Shown: in pieces, positions 54,709 to 64,000 of the stretch
Layout of the letters: each line of letters starts with the position of its first letter
How positions within the stretch are numbered: the stretch's first letter is position 1
DNA from: Prevotellaceae bacterium UBA7017
GTDB taxonomy: Bacteria > Bacteroidota > Bacteroidia > Bacteroidales > Bacteroidaceae
Direction of reading: 5' to 3'
Assembly (NCBI GenBank): GCA_002449535.1
Contig: DJWZ01000118.1
Coordinates: 1 to 64,000, forward strand
DNA length: 64,000 bases
Program-made: the position numbers and the translations under genes
The notes under the pieces: model-generated
The model's input: the letters and a program-made list of their open reading frames with translations, nothing else
Databases searched by the model: none
What the model was told of the DNA's origin: nothing

Positions 54709-57325
54709 CATCAAAAATTCTCAGTTGCCCGTTCAATTCGTCAAGCACCTGTTGTTGTGACTTCCCTGCATCAGGGTCAAGATTTTCCTCTTCCTGCTGC
54801 TCGTCCTCTGCATCTTCAGATTCTTCTTTCACTTCTGGGAAGCGTGTCGGTTCCAACTCCTCTACCCCACTAATATCGAAGGTAGAGATACGTTTTCCCT
54901 TTGCCTTAAAGCCCTTTACGCCGATAAACTGTTCGCAATCAATCTCCTGCGCCTCGCGGAAACTGTCATTTCCGCCAAACGAAACCTTTATTCGCGGATA
55001 AACGGTATCTGTCAGCAGCAGCAGTTCCGTGCCATCATCTACACCATTGTCTCCCAAGAAGTTACGATGGTTTTTTACCGCTTCCATCTCGAAGCGTTTG
55101 ATATATCCGAACATATTGTTTCCGGCATCCTTGAGAACTGCCGTCCACACCTTGTGAGGGTCCCATTTCTCTATGCGCAGGATGTTCTGCTCGAAATGGT
55201 TGTTTGGGTCTGCGGTAGTAATATAGAAATCGCCATTCGTCAATACGACGAGGATATAGTCATCATCGTGGAACTTACCTAACAGTTCGCCATGTCCGTC
55301 GGTATTCAGACGGTTCACATCGCCATCCCACCATATCTCGCGACCACCCAATGTAGAATGTCCGTGCGACTTGAGGCTTATTCTGTGTATAGGATTCTTT
55401 GAGAGTTGGTTTCCGCGTGCAGACTTTCCCTTTACCTCAAGATTTGAGAAGTCATAGTCATAGAATACCTTTTTTATCTTTGGTCCCGGCTCAAGGGTTA
55501 CCTTTATCACCTCTGCCTCGCCATTGGCATTTGCCGTGAAGTATATCACGCGGCTGCCAGGTGTTCCCATGGTGATGTCATACTCTTTGTCTCGCGTGCT
55601 GGAATCGACGCAGAATCTCTTGACATAATATCTGCCGCCCTTTCCGTCACGATATACGCAGTTATAGATGGTGCGTTTGTCACCCTTCTTCCACACCTGC
55701 AGATGGAGCACATTCTTTCCGACATCCATCTTCTCAGACACCTTGGTAACCTTATACCTGCCATCTTTATAGAAGATGATGATATCGTCGATATCGGAAC
55801 AGTTGCAGACATATTCTGCATTCTTAAGGTTTGTGCCGACAAAGCCTTCCTGACGGTCTATGTACAGTTTTTTGTTTGCCTCAACCACCTTTGTAGCCTC
55901 GATGGTGTCGAAGTTGCGTATCTCTGTCAGACGAGGATGGTCTGCGCCATACTTCTGTTTCAGGTGTTCAAACCATTCGCATGTTATGTCAACCATCCGT
56001 CCGAGGTCTTTCTCTATCTCTGCTATCTCTGCCTCTATCTTTGCTATCAGTTCGTCAGCCTGGTCCTTCGAGAATTTCAAGATGCGTTTCATCCTTATCT
56101 CCATAAGTCGCAGGATATCCTCCTTGCGTACTTCTCTTACCAGCTGCGGATAGTATGGTGTCAGCCTTTCGTCGATATGCTCACAGGCAGCATCCATATT
56201 GGGAGCATTCTCATACTTCTTGTCCTTATAGATGCGTTCCTCTATGAATATCTTTTCCAAAGAACAGTAGAAGAGTTGCTCCAGCAATTCGTCACGCCTA
56301 ATCTCCAATTCCCTCTTCAGCAGTGCCATTGTCTGGTCGGCAGAGGCTGCCAGCACATCGCTGACGGTAAGGAACTGCGGCTTCTTGTCTTTTATGACAC
56401 AGCAGTTTGGCGATATGCTTATCTCGCAATCGGTAAAGGCATATAGGGCATCCAGTGTCTTGTCTGATGATGCGCCAGGTGTCAGATGCACCAGTATCTC
56501 AACGTTTGCCGCTGTCAGGTCTTCCACCTTGCGTACCTTTATCTTTCCGAGATTTACCGCCTTTGTGATAGAATCGATAAGTGTTTCCGAAGTCTTAGAG
56601 AAAGGAATGTCCCTGATGACGAGAGTCTTCTGGTCCAGCTTCTCTATCTTCGCACGCACCTTTATGCTACCGCCTCTCTGTCCGTCATTATAACGTGACA
56701 CATCCACGCTGCCTCCTGTTGGGAAGTCAGGATACAGATGGAACTCCTCCCCTCTCAGGTATGCTATTGCCGCATCGCATATCTCGTTGAAGTTATGCGG
56801 CATTATCTTTGAGTTCAAGCCTACGGCAATGCCTTCTACTCCTTGTGCTAAGAGCAGTGGGAATTTCACTGGCAGCGTAATAGGTTCCTTATTACGTCCG
56901 TCGTATGACATCTGCCATTCCGTTGTCTTGGGATTGAATACCGTCTCAAGGGCGAATTTACTCAGTCGTGCCTCGATATAACGCGGAGCAGCAGCACTTG
57001 AACCTGTCAGTATGTTTCCCCAGTTTCCCTGTGTGTCGATAAGCAGGTCTTTCTGCCCCATCTGCACCAGAGCATCGCCAATAGATGCATCACCATGCGG
57101 GTGGAACTGCATAGTGTGCCCGACGATGTTTGCCACCTTGTTATACCTTCCGTCATCCATGCGTTTCATGGAGTGCAGGATGCGGCGTTGAACAGGTTTC
57201 AAGCCATCCTCTATATGTGGCACGGCTCGTTCCAGGATTACGTATGAAGCATAATCCAAGAACCAGTTTTGGTACATCCCGCTGAGGTGGTGTACAGCAG
57301 AGGCATCAAAGCGGTTACTACTCAT
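54701..57325 (-). CDS. parC: DNA topoisomerase IV subunit A-like protein
   Basis: 874 aa. The catalytic tyrosine is Tyr116 (SSAAAPRYIEARL). The preceding helix region reads HPHGDASIGDALVQMGQKD, where quinolone-resistance changes usually map; nothing unusual is seen. A C-terminal beta-propeller-like region follows, then an acidic tail (EVKEESEDAEDEQQEEE). parC rather than gyrA is chosen from length and because it groups with FKBP/DUF3316 in this phylum; parE is not adjacent. Its start overlaps the upstream FKBP stop (ATGA). Confidence 0.85.
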   Translation of the reverse strand: MSSNRFDASAVHHLSGMYQNWFLDYASYVILERAVPHIEDGLKPVQRRILHSMKRMDDGRYNKVANIVGHTMQFHPHGDASIGDALVQMGQKDLLIDTQGNWGNILTGSSAAAPRYIEARLSKFALETVFNPKTTEWQMSYDGRNKEPITLPVKFPLLLAQGVEGIAVGLNSKIMPHNFNEICDAAIAYLRGEEFHLYPDFPTGGSVDVSRYNDGQRGGSIKVRAKIEKLDQKTLVIRDIPFSKTSETLIDSITKAVNLGKIKVRKVEDLTAANVEILVHLTPGASSDKTLDALYAFTDCEISISPNCCVIKDKKPQFLTVSDVLAASADQTMALLKRELEIRRDELLEQLFYCSLEKIFIEERIYKDKKYENAPNMDAACEHIDERLTPYYPQLVREVRKEDILRLMEIRMKRILKFSKDQADELIAKIEAEIAEIEKDLGRMVDITCEWFEHLKQKYGADHPRLTEIRNFDTIEATKVVEANKKLYIDRQEGFVGTNLKNAEYVCNCSDIDDIIIFYKDGRYKVTKVSEKMDVGKNVLHLQVWKKGDKRTIYNCVYRDGKGGRYYVKRFCVDSSTRDKEYDITMGTPGSRVIYFTANANGEAEVIKVTLEPGPKIKKVFYDYDFSNLEVKGKSARGNQLSKNPIHRISLKSHGHSTLGGREIWWDGDVNRLNTDGHGELLGKFHDDDYILVVLTNGDFYITTADPNNHFEQNILRIEKWDPHKVWTAVLKDAGNNMFGYIKRFEMEAVKNHRNFLGDNGVDDGTELLLLTDTVYPRIKVSFGGNDSFREAQEIDCEQFIGVKGFKAKGKRISTFDISGVEELEPTRFPEVKEESEDAEDEQQEEENLDPDAGKSQQQVLDELNGQLRIFDDE

Positions 57326-57975
57326 TGTACTTTCGGCATTTTTTTACCAGGAAGACCAATGTAGGTCAGCATAATATCAAAACGCAGGGTGCTGTAACTT
57401 GGTACAGAAGCATTGGCAGAAGATGAGCCATAGCCCAATGTATATGGCATTATCACCTCAAACCTGTCTCTCACATGCATATTTACCAAAGCCGTCTGGA
57501 AACCATCCACCAAGTCTTTTACGGCAAACTTTACGGGAACAGCTGTTGACAGGTTCAAATCTTCTCCATAATAAGACGTATCAAACTGCACACCATCCTT
57601 CGCATACGTTGTGGTGTCCTGAACTTGAGAATCGCGAGGTATCAGCTTTCCGCGATAATGCACATAGACAGAATCTGTCGTCAAAGGTTTTGGGAAATCC
57701 TCTGGCAATTCGGTAGATAATACGTGGACGATGATAAAGTCTGTCGGAGCCGTCGATTTAGCATCCTTATACACAGACCTTATCAGTTTCCAGTTTTTAC
57801 TGCCGGCAGCGATTGAGTCCTGTGCCTGCTTATATTTCTGATTGAAATATTCCGTATTGCGGGCTTCCCAGTTATTGTAGTTTGTAATGGTGTCCTTCTC
57901 TTCCTTACACGATGTCATCATTGTGAGAAGAAGCATGCCACAGGCTGCCAGTATGATATGTACTTTATTATGCAT
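57322..57975 (-). CDS. FKBP-type peptidyl-prolyl isomerase lipoprotein
   Basis: 217 aa. Lipobox MTSC near residue 22. The FKBP domain occupies the second half (SVYVHYRGKLIPRD ... VKFAVKDLVDGFQTALVNMHVRDRFEVIMPY ... LRFDIMLTYIG), with the aromatic active-site residues at the usual sites. It is a DUF4827-like variant of Bacteroidales FKBPs and would assist folding in the periplasm. It overlaps parC by 4 nt. Confidence 0.88.
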   Translation of the reverse strand: MHNKVHIILAACGMLLLTMMTSCKEEKDTITNYNNWEARNTEYFNQKYKQAQDSIAAGSKNWKLIRSVYKDAKSTAPTDFIIVHVLSTELPEDFPKPLTTDSVYVHYRGKLIPRDSQVQDTTTYAKDGVQFDTSYYGEDLNLSTAVPVKFAVKDLVDGFQTALVNMHVRDRFEVIMPYTLGYGSSSANASVPSYSTLRFDIMLTYIGLPGKKMPKVQ

Positions 57976-57984
57976 TATTTCTTT

Positions 57985-59529
57985 TTACTGTAGTTTCTTG
58001 AGTAATGAGGTGATAGAAACCTTATCCTCGATTATACCCTGCAGGTCAGCAATATTCACACGCTCCTGCTCCATAGTATCGCGATAACGCAATGTTACGG
58101 TATTGTCTTCGAGGGTCTGATGATCTACTGTAACACAGAAAGGTGTACCGATAGCGTCCTGACGGCGATAACGCTTTCCTATCTGGTCTTTCTCCTCATA
58201 TTTGCAGTTGAAGTGGAACTTCAAGTTGTCGATAATCTCACGTGCTTTCTCTGGCAGTCCGTCTTTCTTTGTCAGAGGGAATACTGCTAACTTCACAGGA
58301 GCCAGGGCAGCAGGCAGGTGGAGCACTGTACGTGTCTCGCCATTCTCCAGTTTCTCTTCCTCATAAGAGTGACACAGTACAGAGAGGAACATACGGTCAA
58401 CACCTATTGATGTCTCAATGACATACGGAGTATATGACTCATTCATCTCAGGGTCGAAGTATTTTATCTGCTTGCCAGAGAATTTCTCATGCTGTGACAG
58501 GTCGAAGTTTGTACGTGAGTGAATACCCTCTACCTCCTTGAATCCGAATGGCATGCGGAACTCTATATCTGTTGCAGCATTAGCGTAGTGAGCCAGCTTG
58601 TCGTGGTCGTGGAAACGATAGTTCTCTGCACCCATGCCGAGGTTCTGGTGCCACTTCATACGTGTTTCCTTCCACTTTGCAAACCAGTCGAGTTCTGTTC
58701 CAGGCTTGATAAAGAACTGCATCTCCATCTGCTCGAACTCTCTCATTCTGAAAATGAACTGACGGGCTACTATCTCGTTACGGAATGCCTTACCTATCTG
58801 TGCTATTCCGAAAGGAATCTTCATGCGGCCAGTCTTCTGCACATTGAGGTAGTTTACAAAAATACCCTGTGCTGTCTCTGGGCGGAGATAAATCTTCATG
58901 CTGTTGTCAGCAGAAGCACCCATCTCTGTTGAGAACATCAGGTTAAACTGTCTTACGTCGGTCCAGTTGCGAGTACCGCTGATAGGACATACAATTTCCT
59001 CGTCAAGTATTATCTGCTTCAGCATGTCGAGGTCCATCTTGTTCATAGCCTCTGAATAGCGTGCATGAAGGTCGTCAAACTTTTTCTGGTTCTCCAGAAC
59101 ACGAGGATTTGTCTCGCGGAATTTTGCCTCGTCGAAAGCATCACCGAATTTCTTCTTTGCCTTCTCAACTTCTTTGGCAATCTTATCCTCATACTTTGCC
59201 ATCTGCTCTTCTATGAGCACATCGGCACGATAACGCTTCTTTGAGTCGCGGTTATCAATAAGCGGGTCGTTGAAAGCATCCACATGTCCTGATGCTTTCC
59301 ATATTGTTGGATGCATGAAGATACTTGAGTCGATACCCACGATATTCTCATGCAGCAATACCATTGACTGCCACCAATACTGCTTGATGTTATTCTTCAT
59401 CTCGACACCGTTCTGACCATAGTCATAAACAGCGCCTAATCCGTCATAGATTTCACTTGATGGGAACACAAAGCCATATTCCTTACAATGACTTACAATC
59501 TTCTTAAAAACGTCTTCTTGTTGTGCCAT
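57985..59529 (-). CDS. glyS: Glycyl-tRNA synthetase (dimeric type)
   Basis: 514 aa, class II synthetase of the single-chain alpha2 type. Motif 1 is near the N-terminus, motif 2 in FRNEIVARQFIFRMREFEQMEMQFF, and motif 3 in ETSIGVDRMFLSVL. A C-terminal anticodon-binding domain begins at LAPVKLAVFPL. Start GTG or other options were not needed: ATG 59529 gives the family N-terminus (QQEDVFKKIVSHCKEYGF). Confidence 0.96.
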   Translation of the reverse strand: MAQQEDVFKKIVSHCKEYGFVFPSSEIYDGLGAVYDYGQNGVEMKNNIKQYWWQSMVLLHENIVGIDSSIFMHPTIWKASGHVDAFNDPLIDNRDSKKRYRADVLIEEQMAKYEDKIAKEVEKAKKKFGDAFDEAKFRETNPRVLENQKKFDDLHARYSEAMNKMDLDMLKQIILDEEIVCPISGTRNWTDVRQFNLMFSTEMGASADNSMKIYLRPETAQGIFVNYLNVQKTGRMKIPFGIAQIGKAFRNEIVARQFIFRMREFEQMEMQFFIKPGTELDWFAKWKETRMKWHQNLGMGAENYRFHDHDKLAHYANAATDIEFRMPFGFKEVEGIHSRTNFDLSQHEKFSGKQIKYFDPEMNESYTPYVIETSIGVDRMFLSVLCHSYEEEKLENGETRTVLHLPAALAPVKLAVFPLTKKDGLPEKAREIIDNLKFHFNCKYEEKDQIGKRYRRQDAIGTPFCVTVDHQTLEDNTVTLRYRDTMEQERVNIADLQGIIEDKVSITSLLKKLQ

Positions 59530-59575
59530 TTTCTTTTATGTATTTTTGTTATTATATTCCTTATTTATATATATA

Positions 59576-61753
59576 TTAGTTGGCATTCTCGCTGATATAC
59601 ATCAGTCTTATAAGCCTTACCTCTTCATCTGTATATGCTCCGCCAAATTCCTCATAAGCATCCTTCAGGCTGTCTGTTTCGGCTTCTGCGAAGTAACCAT
59701 AGATGTCGTCTATCTGTTCATCGTCCATCACATCTTCTATGTAATAGTTCAGGTCCACCTTCGTACCGCTATATACTATCGCCTCCAACTCATCCAGCAA
59801 TTCTGGCATCTTGAGGCTCATAGAGCGCGCGATATCGTCGAGAGGAATCTTTCTATCTATACATTGTACTATCTTCAACTTTCCCATAGAATTTTTCGCC
59901 ACTGTCTTCACGCGAATATCCTCTGGGCGTACTATGTCGTTCTCTTCGCAATATTTTTTTATAACCTCAAGGAAAGGTTTGCCGAAGCGTTTTGCCTTTC
60001 CATGACCTACTCCTTGTATGGTCTGCAGTTCCTCGATAGTAGTAGGATACATCGTTGCCATCTGTTCCAGCGAGGATTCCATGAAGACGATATATGGCTG
60101 CACTCCTTTCTCCTTCGCTACATCACGACGCAGGTTTTTCAAAATATGGAACAGCTCTTCGTCAAGGGCTCCACCCGTTGCGCTGCCTTCTGTTTCTTCG
60201 TCTGAGAAGGTGTTGTCTTCCGTCACATAGAACTCTGTATCCTTTGTGTATTCTTTGAGCCATTTCTTGCCGGCAGAGGTGACTTTGAGGTTTCCGTAGC
60301 TCTCGACTTCCTTCTTGATATAGCCCTCCACCATCGCCTCGCGAATTATCGGATTCCAGAGTTTTTCGTTCATATCCTCTCCACAACCGAATTCCGGGTG
60401 TTCGTTGTGTTTATGGGAAACAATATCGTCTGTGGCGCGTCCTTTTATGAAGTCTATGACATATCCCATTTTGAAGTTTTGCTTCACTGCCAATATAGAT
60501 GTCAGCACTGCCTTCAGTCCCTCGGCAGCCTCAACCTTCACCTTCGGATGTTTACAGTTGTCGCAGTTGCCGCAGTTATCCTTTGGATAATCCTCACCAA
60601 AGTATTTCAGCAACATCTTACGACGGCATATTGACGATTCGGCATATGCAGCAGTCTCCTGCAACAGGTGTTTGCCTATTTCCTGTTCTGCCACCGTCTT
60701 CGACTCCATAAACTTACCCAATTTCAGGAGGTCCTTGTGCGAATAGAATGCTATGCACAATCCTTCCCCGCCATCGCGTCCGGCACGACCTGTCTCTTGG
60801 TAATAGCCCTCTAACGACTTTGGTATGTCATAGTGTATCACAAAGCGTACATCGGGTTTGTCAATACCCATTCCGAAAGCTATCGTAGCACATATCACGT
60901 CGATGCGCTCCATGAGGAAGTCATCCTGTGTCTCGTTTCTTACTGCCGTATCAAGACCTGCATGGTATGCTGCCGCCTTTATATCGTTGGTCTTCAGCAC
61001 CTCGGCAAGGTCTTCTGCCTTCTTTCGAGACAGACAATATACTATGCCGCTCTTTCCCGGATGTTGACGTATGAACTTTATTATCTGTTTGTCAATATCG
61101 GGAGTCTTCGCACGTACCTCATAATACAAGCTTGGTCTGTTGAAGGAACTCATGAAGTCCTTCGCCTTCGGTATGTCGAGGTTTTTCTTTATGTCTGCCC
61201 TAACCTTCTCTGTCGCCGTTGCTGTCAGAGCTATGATAGGTGCTCTGCCAATGGCATCCACAACAGGGCGGATGCGCCTGTACTCAGGTCTGAAATCATG
61301 TCCCCATTCTGAGATACAATGTGCCTCGTCAACAGCAAAGAACGACACCTTTACCTCTTTCAGGAACATTATATTCTCTTCCTTCTGCAACGATTCTGGT
61401 GCAAGATACAGAAGTTTTGTAACACCTTTCTTTACATCCTCCTTCACTTGGTCTATTGCTGCCTTGTTCATCGAGGAATTCAAGCAGTGTGCAATACCAT
61501 CATGTTCGCTTATACCATTTATCACATCTACCTGATTCTTCATCAAGGCTATCAATGGAGAGACTACGATAGCAGTACCTTCCATGATCAGTGACGGTAA
61601 CTGGTAACACAACGATTTTCCACCGCCTGTCGGCATAAGCACAAAACAATCTTTCCCATCAAGCAGATGCTTGATGATTTCCTCCTGCTGACCCTTGAAC
61701 GAGTCGAAGCCGAAATATTCTTTAAGCGGTTTTAGCAAGTTGACTTTCCGCAT
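59576..61753 (-). CDS. recQ: ATP-dependent DNA helicase RecQ
   Basis: 725 aa. Walker [15 protein letters not shown], the DEAH-like [18 protein letters not shown], motif [11 protein letters not shown] zinc-binding cysteine cluster ([11 protein letters not shown] ... CGNCDNC), a winged helix and an HRDC-like region follow, then an extra acidic C-terminus. It overlaps clpX by 32 nt at its start, so it is translated from the clpPX transcript. Confidence 0.95.
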   Translation of the reverse strand: MRKVNLLKPLKEYFGFDSFKGQQEEIIKHLLDGKDCFVLMPTGGGKSLCYQLPSLIMEGTAIVVSPLIALMKNQVDVINGISEHDGIAHCLNSSMNKAAIDQVKEDVKKGVTKLLYLAPESLQKEENIMFLKEVKVSFFAVDEAHCISEWGHDFRPEYRRIRPVVDAIGRAPIIALTATATEKVRADIKKNLDIPKAKDFMSSFNRPSLYYEVRAKTPDIDKQIIKFIRQHPGKSGIVYCLSRKKAEDLAEVLKTNDIKAAAYHAGLDTAVRNETQDDFLMERIDVICATIAFGMGIDKPDVRFVIHYDIPKSLEGYYQETGRAGRDGGEGLCIAFYSHKDLLKLGKFMESKTVAEQEIGKHLLQETAAYAESSICRRKMLLKYFGEDYPKDNCGNCDNCKHPKVKVEAAEGLKAVLTSILAVKQNFKMGYVIDFIKGRATDDIVSHKHNEHPEFGCGEDMNEKLWNPIIREAMVEGYIKKEVESYGNLKVTSAGKKWLKEYTKDTEFYVTEDNTFSDEETEGSATGGALDEELFHILKNLRRDVAKEKGVQPYIVFMESSLEQMATMYPTTIEELQTIQGVGHGKAKRFGKPFLEVIKKYCEENDIVRPEDIRVKTVAKNSMGKLKIVQCIDRKIPLDDIARSMSLKMPELLDELEAIVYSGTKVDLNYYIEDVMDDEQIDDIYGYFAEAETDSLKDAYEEFGGAYTDEEVRLIRLMYISENAN

Positions 61754-62948
61754 ACTCCTTTGTCACTTCAAATTTTGCTAGATTCTTTGACGGTGCCTCA
61801 TACATTGCATCCGTCATAATATTCTCCACTATCGAACGTAGTCCACGAGCTCCAAGCTTGTATTCTACTGCCTTGTCCACTATAAAGTCTAATGCCTCTG
61901 TAGTAAATGTCAGCGTTATCTTATCCATCTTGAAGAGTTTGATATACTGGCGTATGATACTATTCTTCGGTTCAACAAGAATTCGCCTCAAGGCATCATG
62001 GTCCAGCGGATCCAGGTGTGTCAGCACAGGCAGACGACCAATTATCTCTGGTATCAGTCCAAATGACTTCAGGTCCTGAGGTGCTATATACTGCATCAAA
62101 GCATTTTTGTCAATCCTTCTCACATTCTGCACACTCTGATATCCAACGGTATGTGTATTCATCCTCTGTGCAATCTTGCGCTCTATTCCGTCGAAGGCAC
62201 CGCCGCAGATAAAGAGGATGTTTCTTGTATCCACATGGATATAGTCTTGGTCAGGATGCTTACGCCCGCCCTTTGGTGGAACGTTCACAATAGTGCCCTC
62301 AAGCAGTTTCAGAAGTCCCTGCTGCACACCTTCGCCGCTGACATCGCGGGTGATGCTTGGATTATCGCTCTTACGGGCAATCTTATCTATCTCATCAATA
62401 AATACTATACCCCTCTGTGCAGCAGCCAAATCATAGTCAGCCACCTGCAACAGACGACTCAGGATACTCTCCACGTCCTCACCCACATAGCCAGCCTCCG
62501 TGAACACCGTAGCATCCACGATGGTGAAAGGCACCTTCAGCAGACGTGCTATGGTGCGTGCCAAAAGGGTTTTTCCTGTGCCGGTAGAACCTACCATGAT
62601 GATGTTCGACTTCTCTATCTCCACACCATCCTCATCCTCTGGCTGTGACAAACGCTTATAATGGTTATATACTGCCACCGACAGGAATTTCTTTGCCTCA
62701 TCCTGTCCAATGATATACTGGTCAAGATACGCCTTTATCTCCTGCGGCTTCGGCACCTGCCCCATGCTAATCCCTGCAGGCTGTTTGCCGATAGTTGTAT
62801 CCGACTCCTTATTGAGAGTCTGTATGATAGAATAGGCTTGCCTTATGCAGTCAGCACAAATAAAGCCATCCATACCCGTAATGAGCAGGGGTACTTCGTG
62901 TTCATCCCTTCCGCAGAAGCTGCATCTATTTGATTTCTTCTTCGCCAT
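61722..62948 (-). CDS. clpX: ClpX, ATP-binding subunit of ClpXP protease
   Basis: 408 aa. N-terminal zinc-binding domain CSFCGRDE ... CADC, Walker [12 protein letters not shown], Walker [12 protein letters not shown], the [13 protein letters not shown] region and a sensor-2 helix ([13 protein letters not shown]). The usual ClpP-binding IGF loop is the [11 protein letters not shown] vicinity in this lineage but the tripeptide was not clearly located. Its start overlaps clpP by 23 nt. Confidence 0.96.
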   Translation of the reverse strand: MAKKKSNRCSFCGRDEHEVPLLITGMDGFICADCIRQAYSIIQTLNKESDTTIGKQPAGISMGQVPKPQEIKAYLDQYIIGQDEAKKFLSVAVYNHYKRLSQPEDEDGVEIEKSNIIMVGSTGTGKTLLARTIARLLKVPFTIVDATVFTEAGYVGEDVESILSRLLQVADYDLAAAQRGIVFIDEIDKIARKSDNPSITRDVSGEGVQQGLLKLLEGTIVNVPPKGGRKHPDQDYIHVDTRNILFICGGAFDGIERKIAQRMNTHTVGYQSVQNVRRIDKNALMQYIAPQDLKSFGLIPEIIGRLPVLTHLDPLDHDALRRILVEPKNSIIRQYIKLFKMDKITLTFTTEALDFIVDKAVEYKLGARGLRSIVENIMTDAMYEAPSKNLAKFEVTKEYAESQLAKTA

Positions 62949-63627
62949 TTACTTGTTTTTTCTTCAATACCTGATCTACCATTCCGTACTCCTTTGCCTC
63001 CTCTGCCGTCATCCAATAGTTACGGTCGGAGTCCGCCCATACCTTGTCGTAAGGAGTATGTGAGTGGTCTGCAATGATAGAATATAGTTCTTTCTTAAAT
63101 TTCTGTATTTCCCTTGCCTCTATCTCTATGTCCGACGCCTGTCCCTGCACGCCACCTAAAGGCTGGTGAATCATCACCCTTGCGTGAGGCAAAGCCGAAC
63201 GTTTGCCTTCCTTTCCTGCCACCAGCAATACAGCGCCCATAGAGGCAGCCAAGCCAGTACACATAGTAGCCACATCAGACGAGATAAACTGCATTGTGTC
63301 ATAGATACCCAATCCTGCTATCACGCTGCCGCCAGGACTGTTGATATATATTGAGATATCCTTACCAGGGTCATTAGAGTCCAAATACAGTAACTGTGCC
63401 TGTATGGTGTTAGCAGTATAGTCGTTTATCTCCGTTCCCAGGAAGATGATACGTTCCATCATCAGACGTGAGAAAACATCCATTTGGGTTACATTCAACT
63501 GACGTTCCTCCAAGATATAGGGATTCAGATACTGATTCTGAGCCTTCAGCACATCATCCACGAGCATGCCACTCATATTCAGCCTGCTCGTAGCAAACTT
63601 TCTAAAATCACTTGTAATATTAGTCAT
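62926..63627 (-). CDS. clpP: ClpP protease subunit
   Basis: 233 aa from ATG 63627; the ATG at 63672 is upstream but lies outside the family N-terminus. The catalytic Ser is in [11 protein letters not shown], His in VMIHQP, and Asp in the later SDRNYWM region. clpX follows with overlapping codons. Trigger factor is not adjacent here. Confidence 0.96.
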   Translation of the reverse strand: MTNITSDFRKFATSRLNMSGMLVDDVLKAQNQYLNPYILEERQLNVTQMDVFSRLMMERIIFLGTEINDYTANTIQAQLLYLDSNDPGKDISIYINSPGGSVIAGLGIYDTMQFISSDVATMCTGLAASMGAVLLVAGKEGKRSALPHARVMIHQPLGGVQGQASDIEIEAREIQKFKKELYSIIADHSHTPYDKVWADSDRNYWMTAEEAKEYGMVDQVLKKKQVNGEEEIK

Positions 63628-63715
63628 AACCTTTATCTTTTTTCTATTATTATCAAACACTGCCTTCAGCACTCTATTGCATCAACACGCCTCGGACGAA
63701 TGAAAATTTCCTCAA

Positions 63716-63747
63716 CAAAATTACAAAAAACTGTCGAGTTCCACAAA
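63716..63747 (-). promoter_or_regulatory. clpP promoter
   Basis: Minus-strand TTTG (63744-63747), 20 bp, TAATTTTG (63716-63723). The leader to ATG 63627 is about 80 nt. Confidence 0.7.
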
Positions 63748-63791
63748 TATTTAAGAAACTTTAACGACTTACAAGTGTTTTGTAACCTAAT

Positions 63792-64000
63792 CTACAAACT
63801 TGCACCAGCAAAAAGGAGCAGTATAATACTTATGAAGAAAGCAGGCATCCAAGTGAGTTTTGGGTCTGACACTTTCTCAAAATGGAGATAGCGTCCATGC
63901 AGCCACGTTATTGCACCAACCGTAAGGGCTGCAAGAACAAAGCCACCAAGGATGTCGCCAGGATAGTGATAGCCTAAATATACTCGCGAATAACAGATAA
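63792..64000 (-). CDS. PAP2-family phosphatase, C-terminal end (5' part beyond window)
   Basis: A minus-strand frame open from the right edge to TAG at 63792-63794, 69 codons. It reads SRVYLGYHYPGDILGGFVLAAL, the third PAP2 phosphatase motif with the conserved Ser-Arg, His and Asp, followed by a membrane helix near the end (FFISIILLLFAGASL). It acts on lipid or phosphorylated substrates in the envelope; the first two PAP2 motifs are outside the window. Confidence 0.85.
   Translation of the reverse strand, partial: ICYSRVYLGYHYPGDILGGFVLAALTVGAITWLHGRYLHFEKVSDPKLTWMPAFFISIILLLFAGASL

Overview
The window reads as a chromosomal segment of a Prevotella-like member of the Bacteroidales. This rests on Bacteroidetes-type promoters (TTTG, about 20 bp, then TAnnTTTG), weak or absent Shine-Dalgarno sites, BspA-like leucine-rich surface proteins, DUF5723/DUF3316 families, ABCG-like fused transporters, a Bacteroidales EF-G2, and short dispersed intergenic repeats. 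No rRNA or tRNA gene was recognised. Species-level identity is inference.

Layout. 1-12.4 kb: a minus-strand run of envelope genes (lipoprotein, DUF5723 barrel, two very large secreted proteins with LRR_5 repeats; the last runs off the left edge). 12.3-16.3 kb: an accessory patch with a two-gene DUF6078/VirE-ATPase module bracketed by GTGACAAAAGTGACA motifs, then a RAYT-type Y1 transposase that runs into the 3' end of thyA. 16.3-21.1 kb: a minus-strand run GH97 glycosidase, exbB, small membrane protein, exbD, exbD, thyA. 21.5-27.6 kb: a small defence-like island with a truncated AbiEii toxin, a DUF4143 ATPase with repeated upstream sites, a TOTE-type primase/helicase/PLD protein broken by two compensating one-base indels, and a uracil-DNA-glycosylase-fold protein. 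27.7-37 kb: ligA, a GH2 glycosidase, an ATP-grasp-like protein, NAD(P)HX dehydratase, EF-G2 and a VanX-like dipeptidase lipoprotein.

38.0-42.5 kb is the most interesting part: a tight six-gene operon (CXXX-repeat Cys-rich precursor, radical SAM/SPASM maturase, second SPASM-like maturase without the radical SAM cysteine triad, small modification protein, tatA, tatC). The precursor carries a perfect twin-arginine motif followed by a lipobox and a core with 22 cysteines. The simplest reading is a cytoplasmically modified peptide exported folded by a co-encoded Tat translocase and anchored as a lipoprotein. The protein families are known from computational work; the chemistry and function are, to my knowledge, not established. 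A candidate structured RNA or long leader lies immediately upstream.

42.7-64 kb is mostly housekeeping: DnaQ-like exonuclease, yceD-rpmF-fabH-era, der, mdh, an ABCG-like transporter, an S41 protease lipoprotein, DUF3316, parC, an FKBP isomerase, glyS, recQ, clpX, clpP, and the C-terminal end of a PAP2 phosphatase at the right edge. Dispersed simple repeats have been captured as coding sequence at several gene ends in this half.
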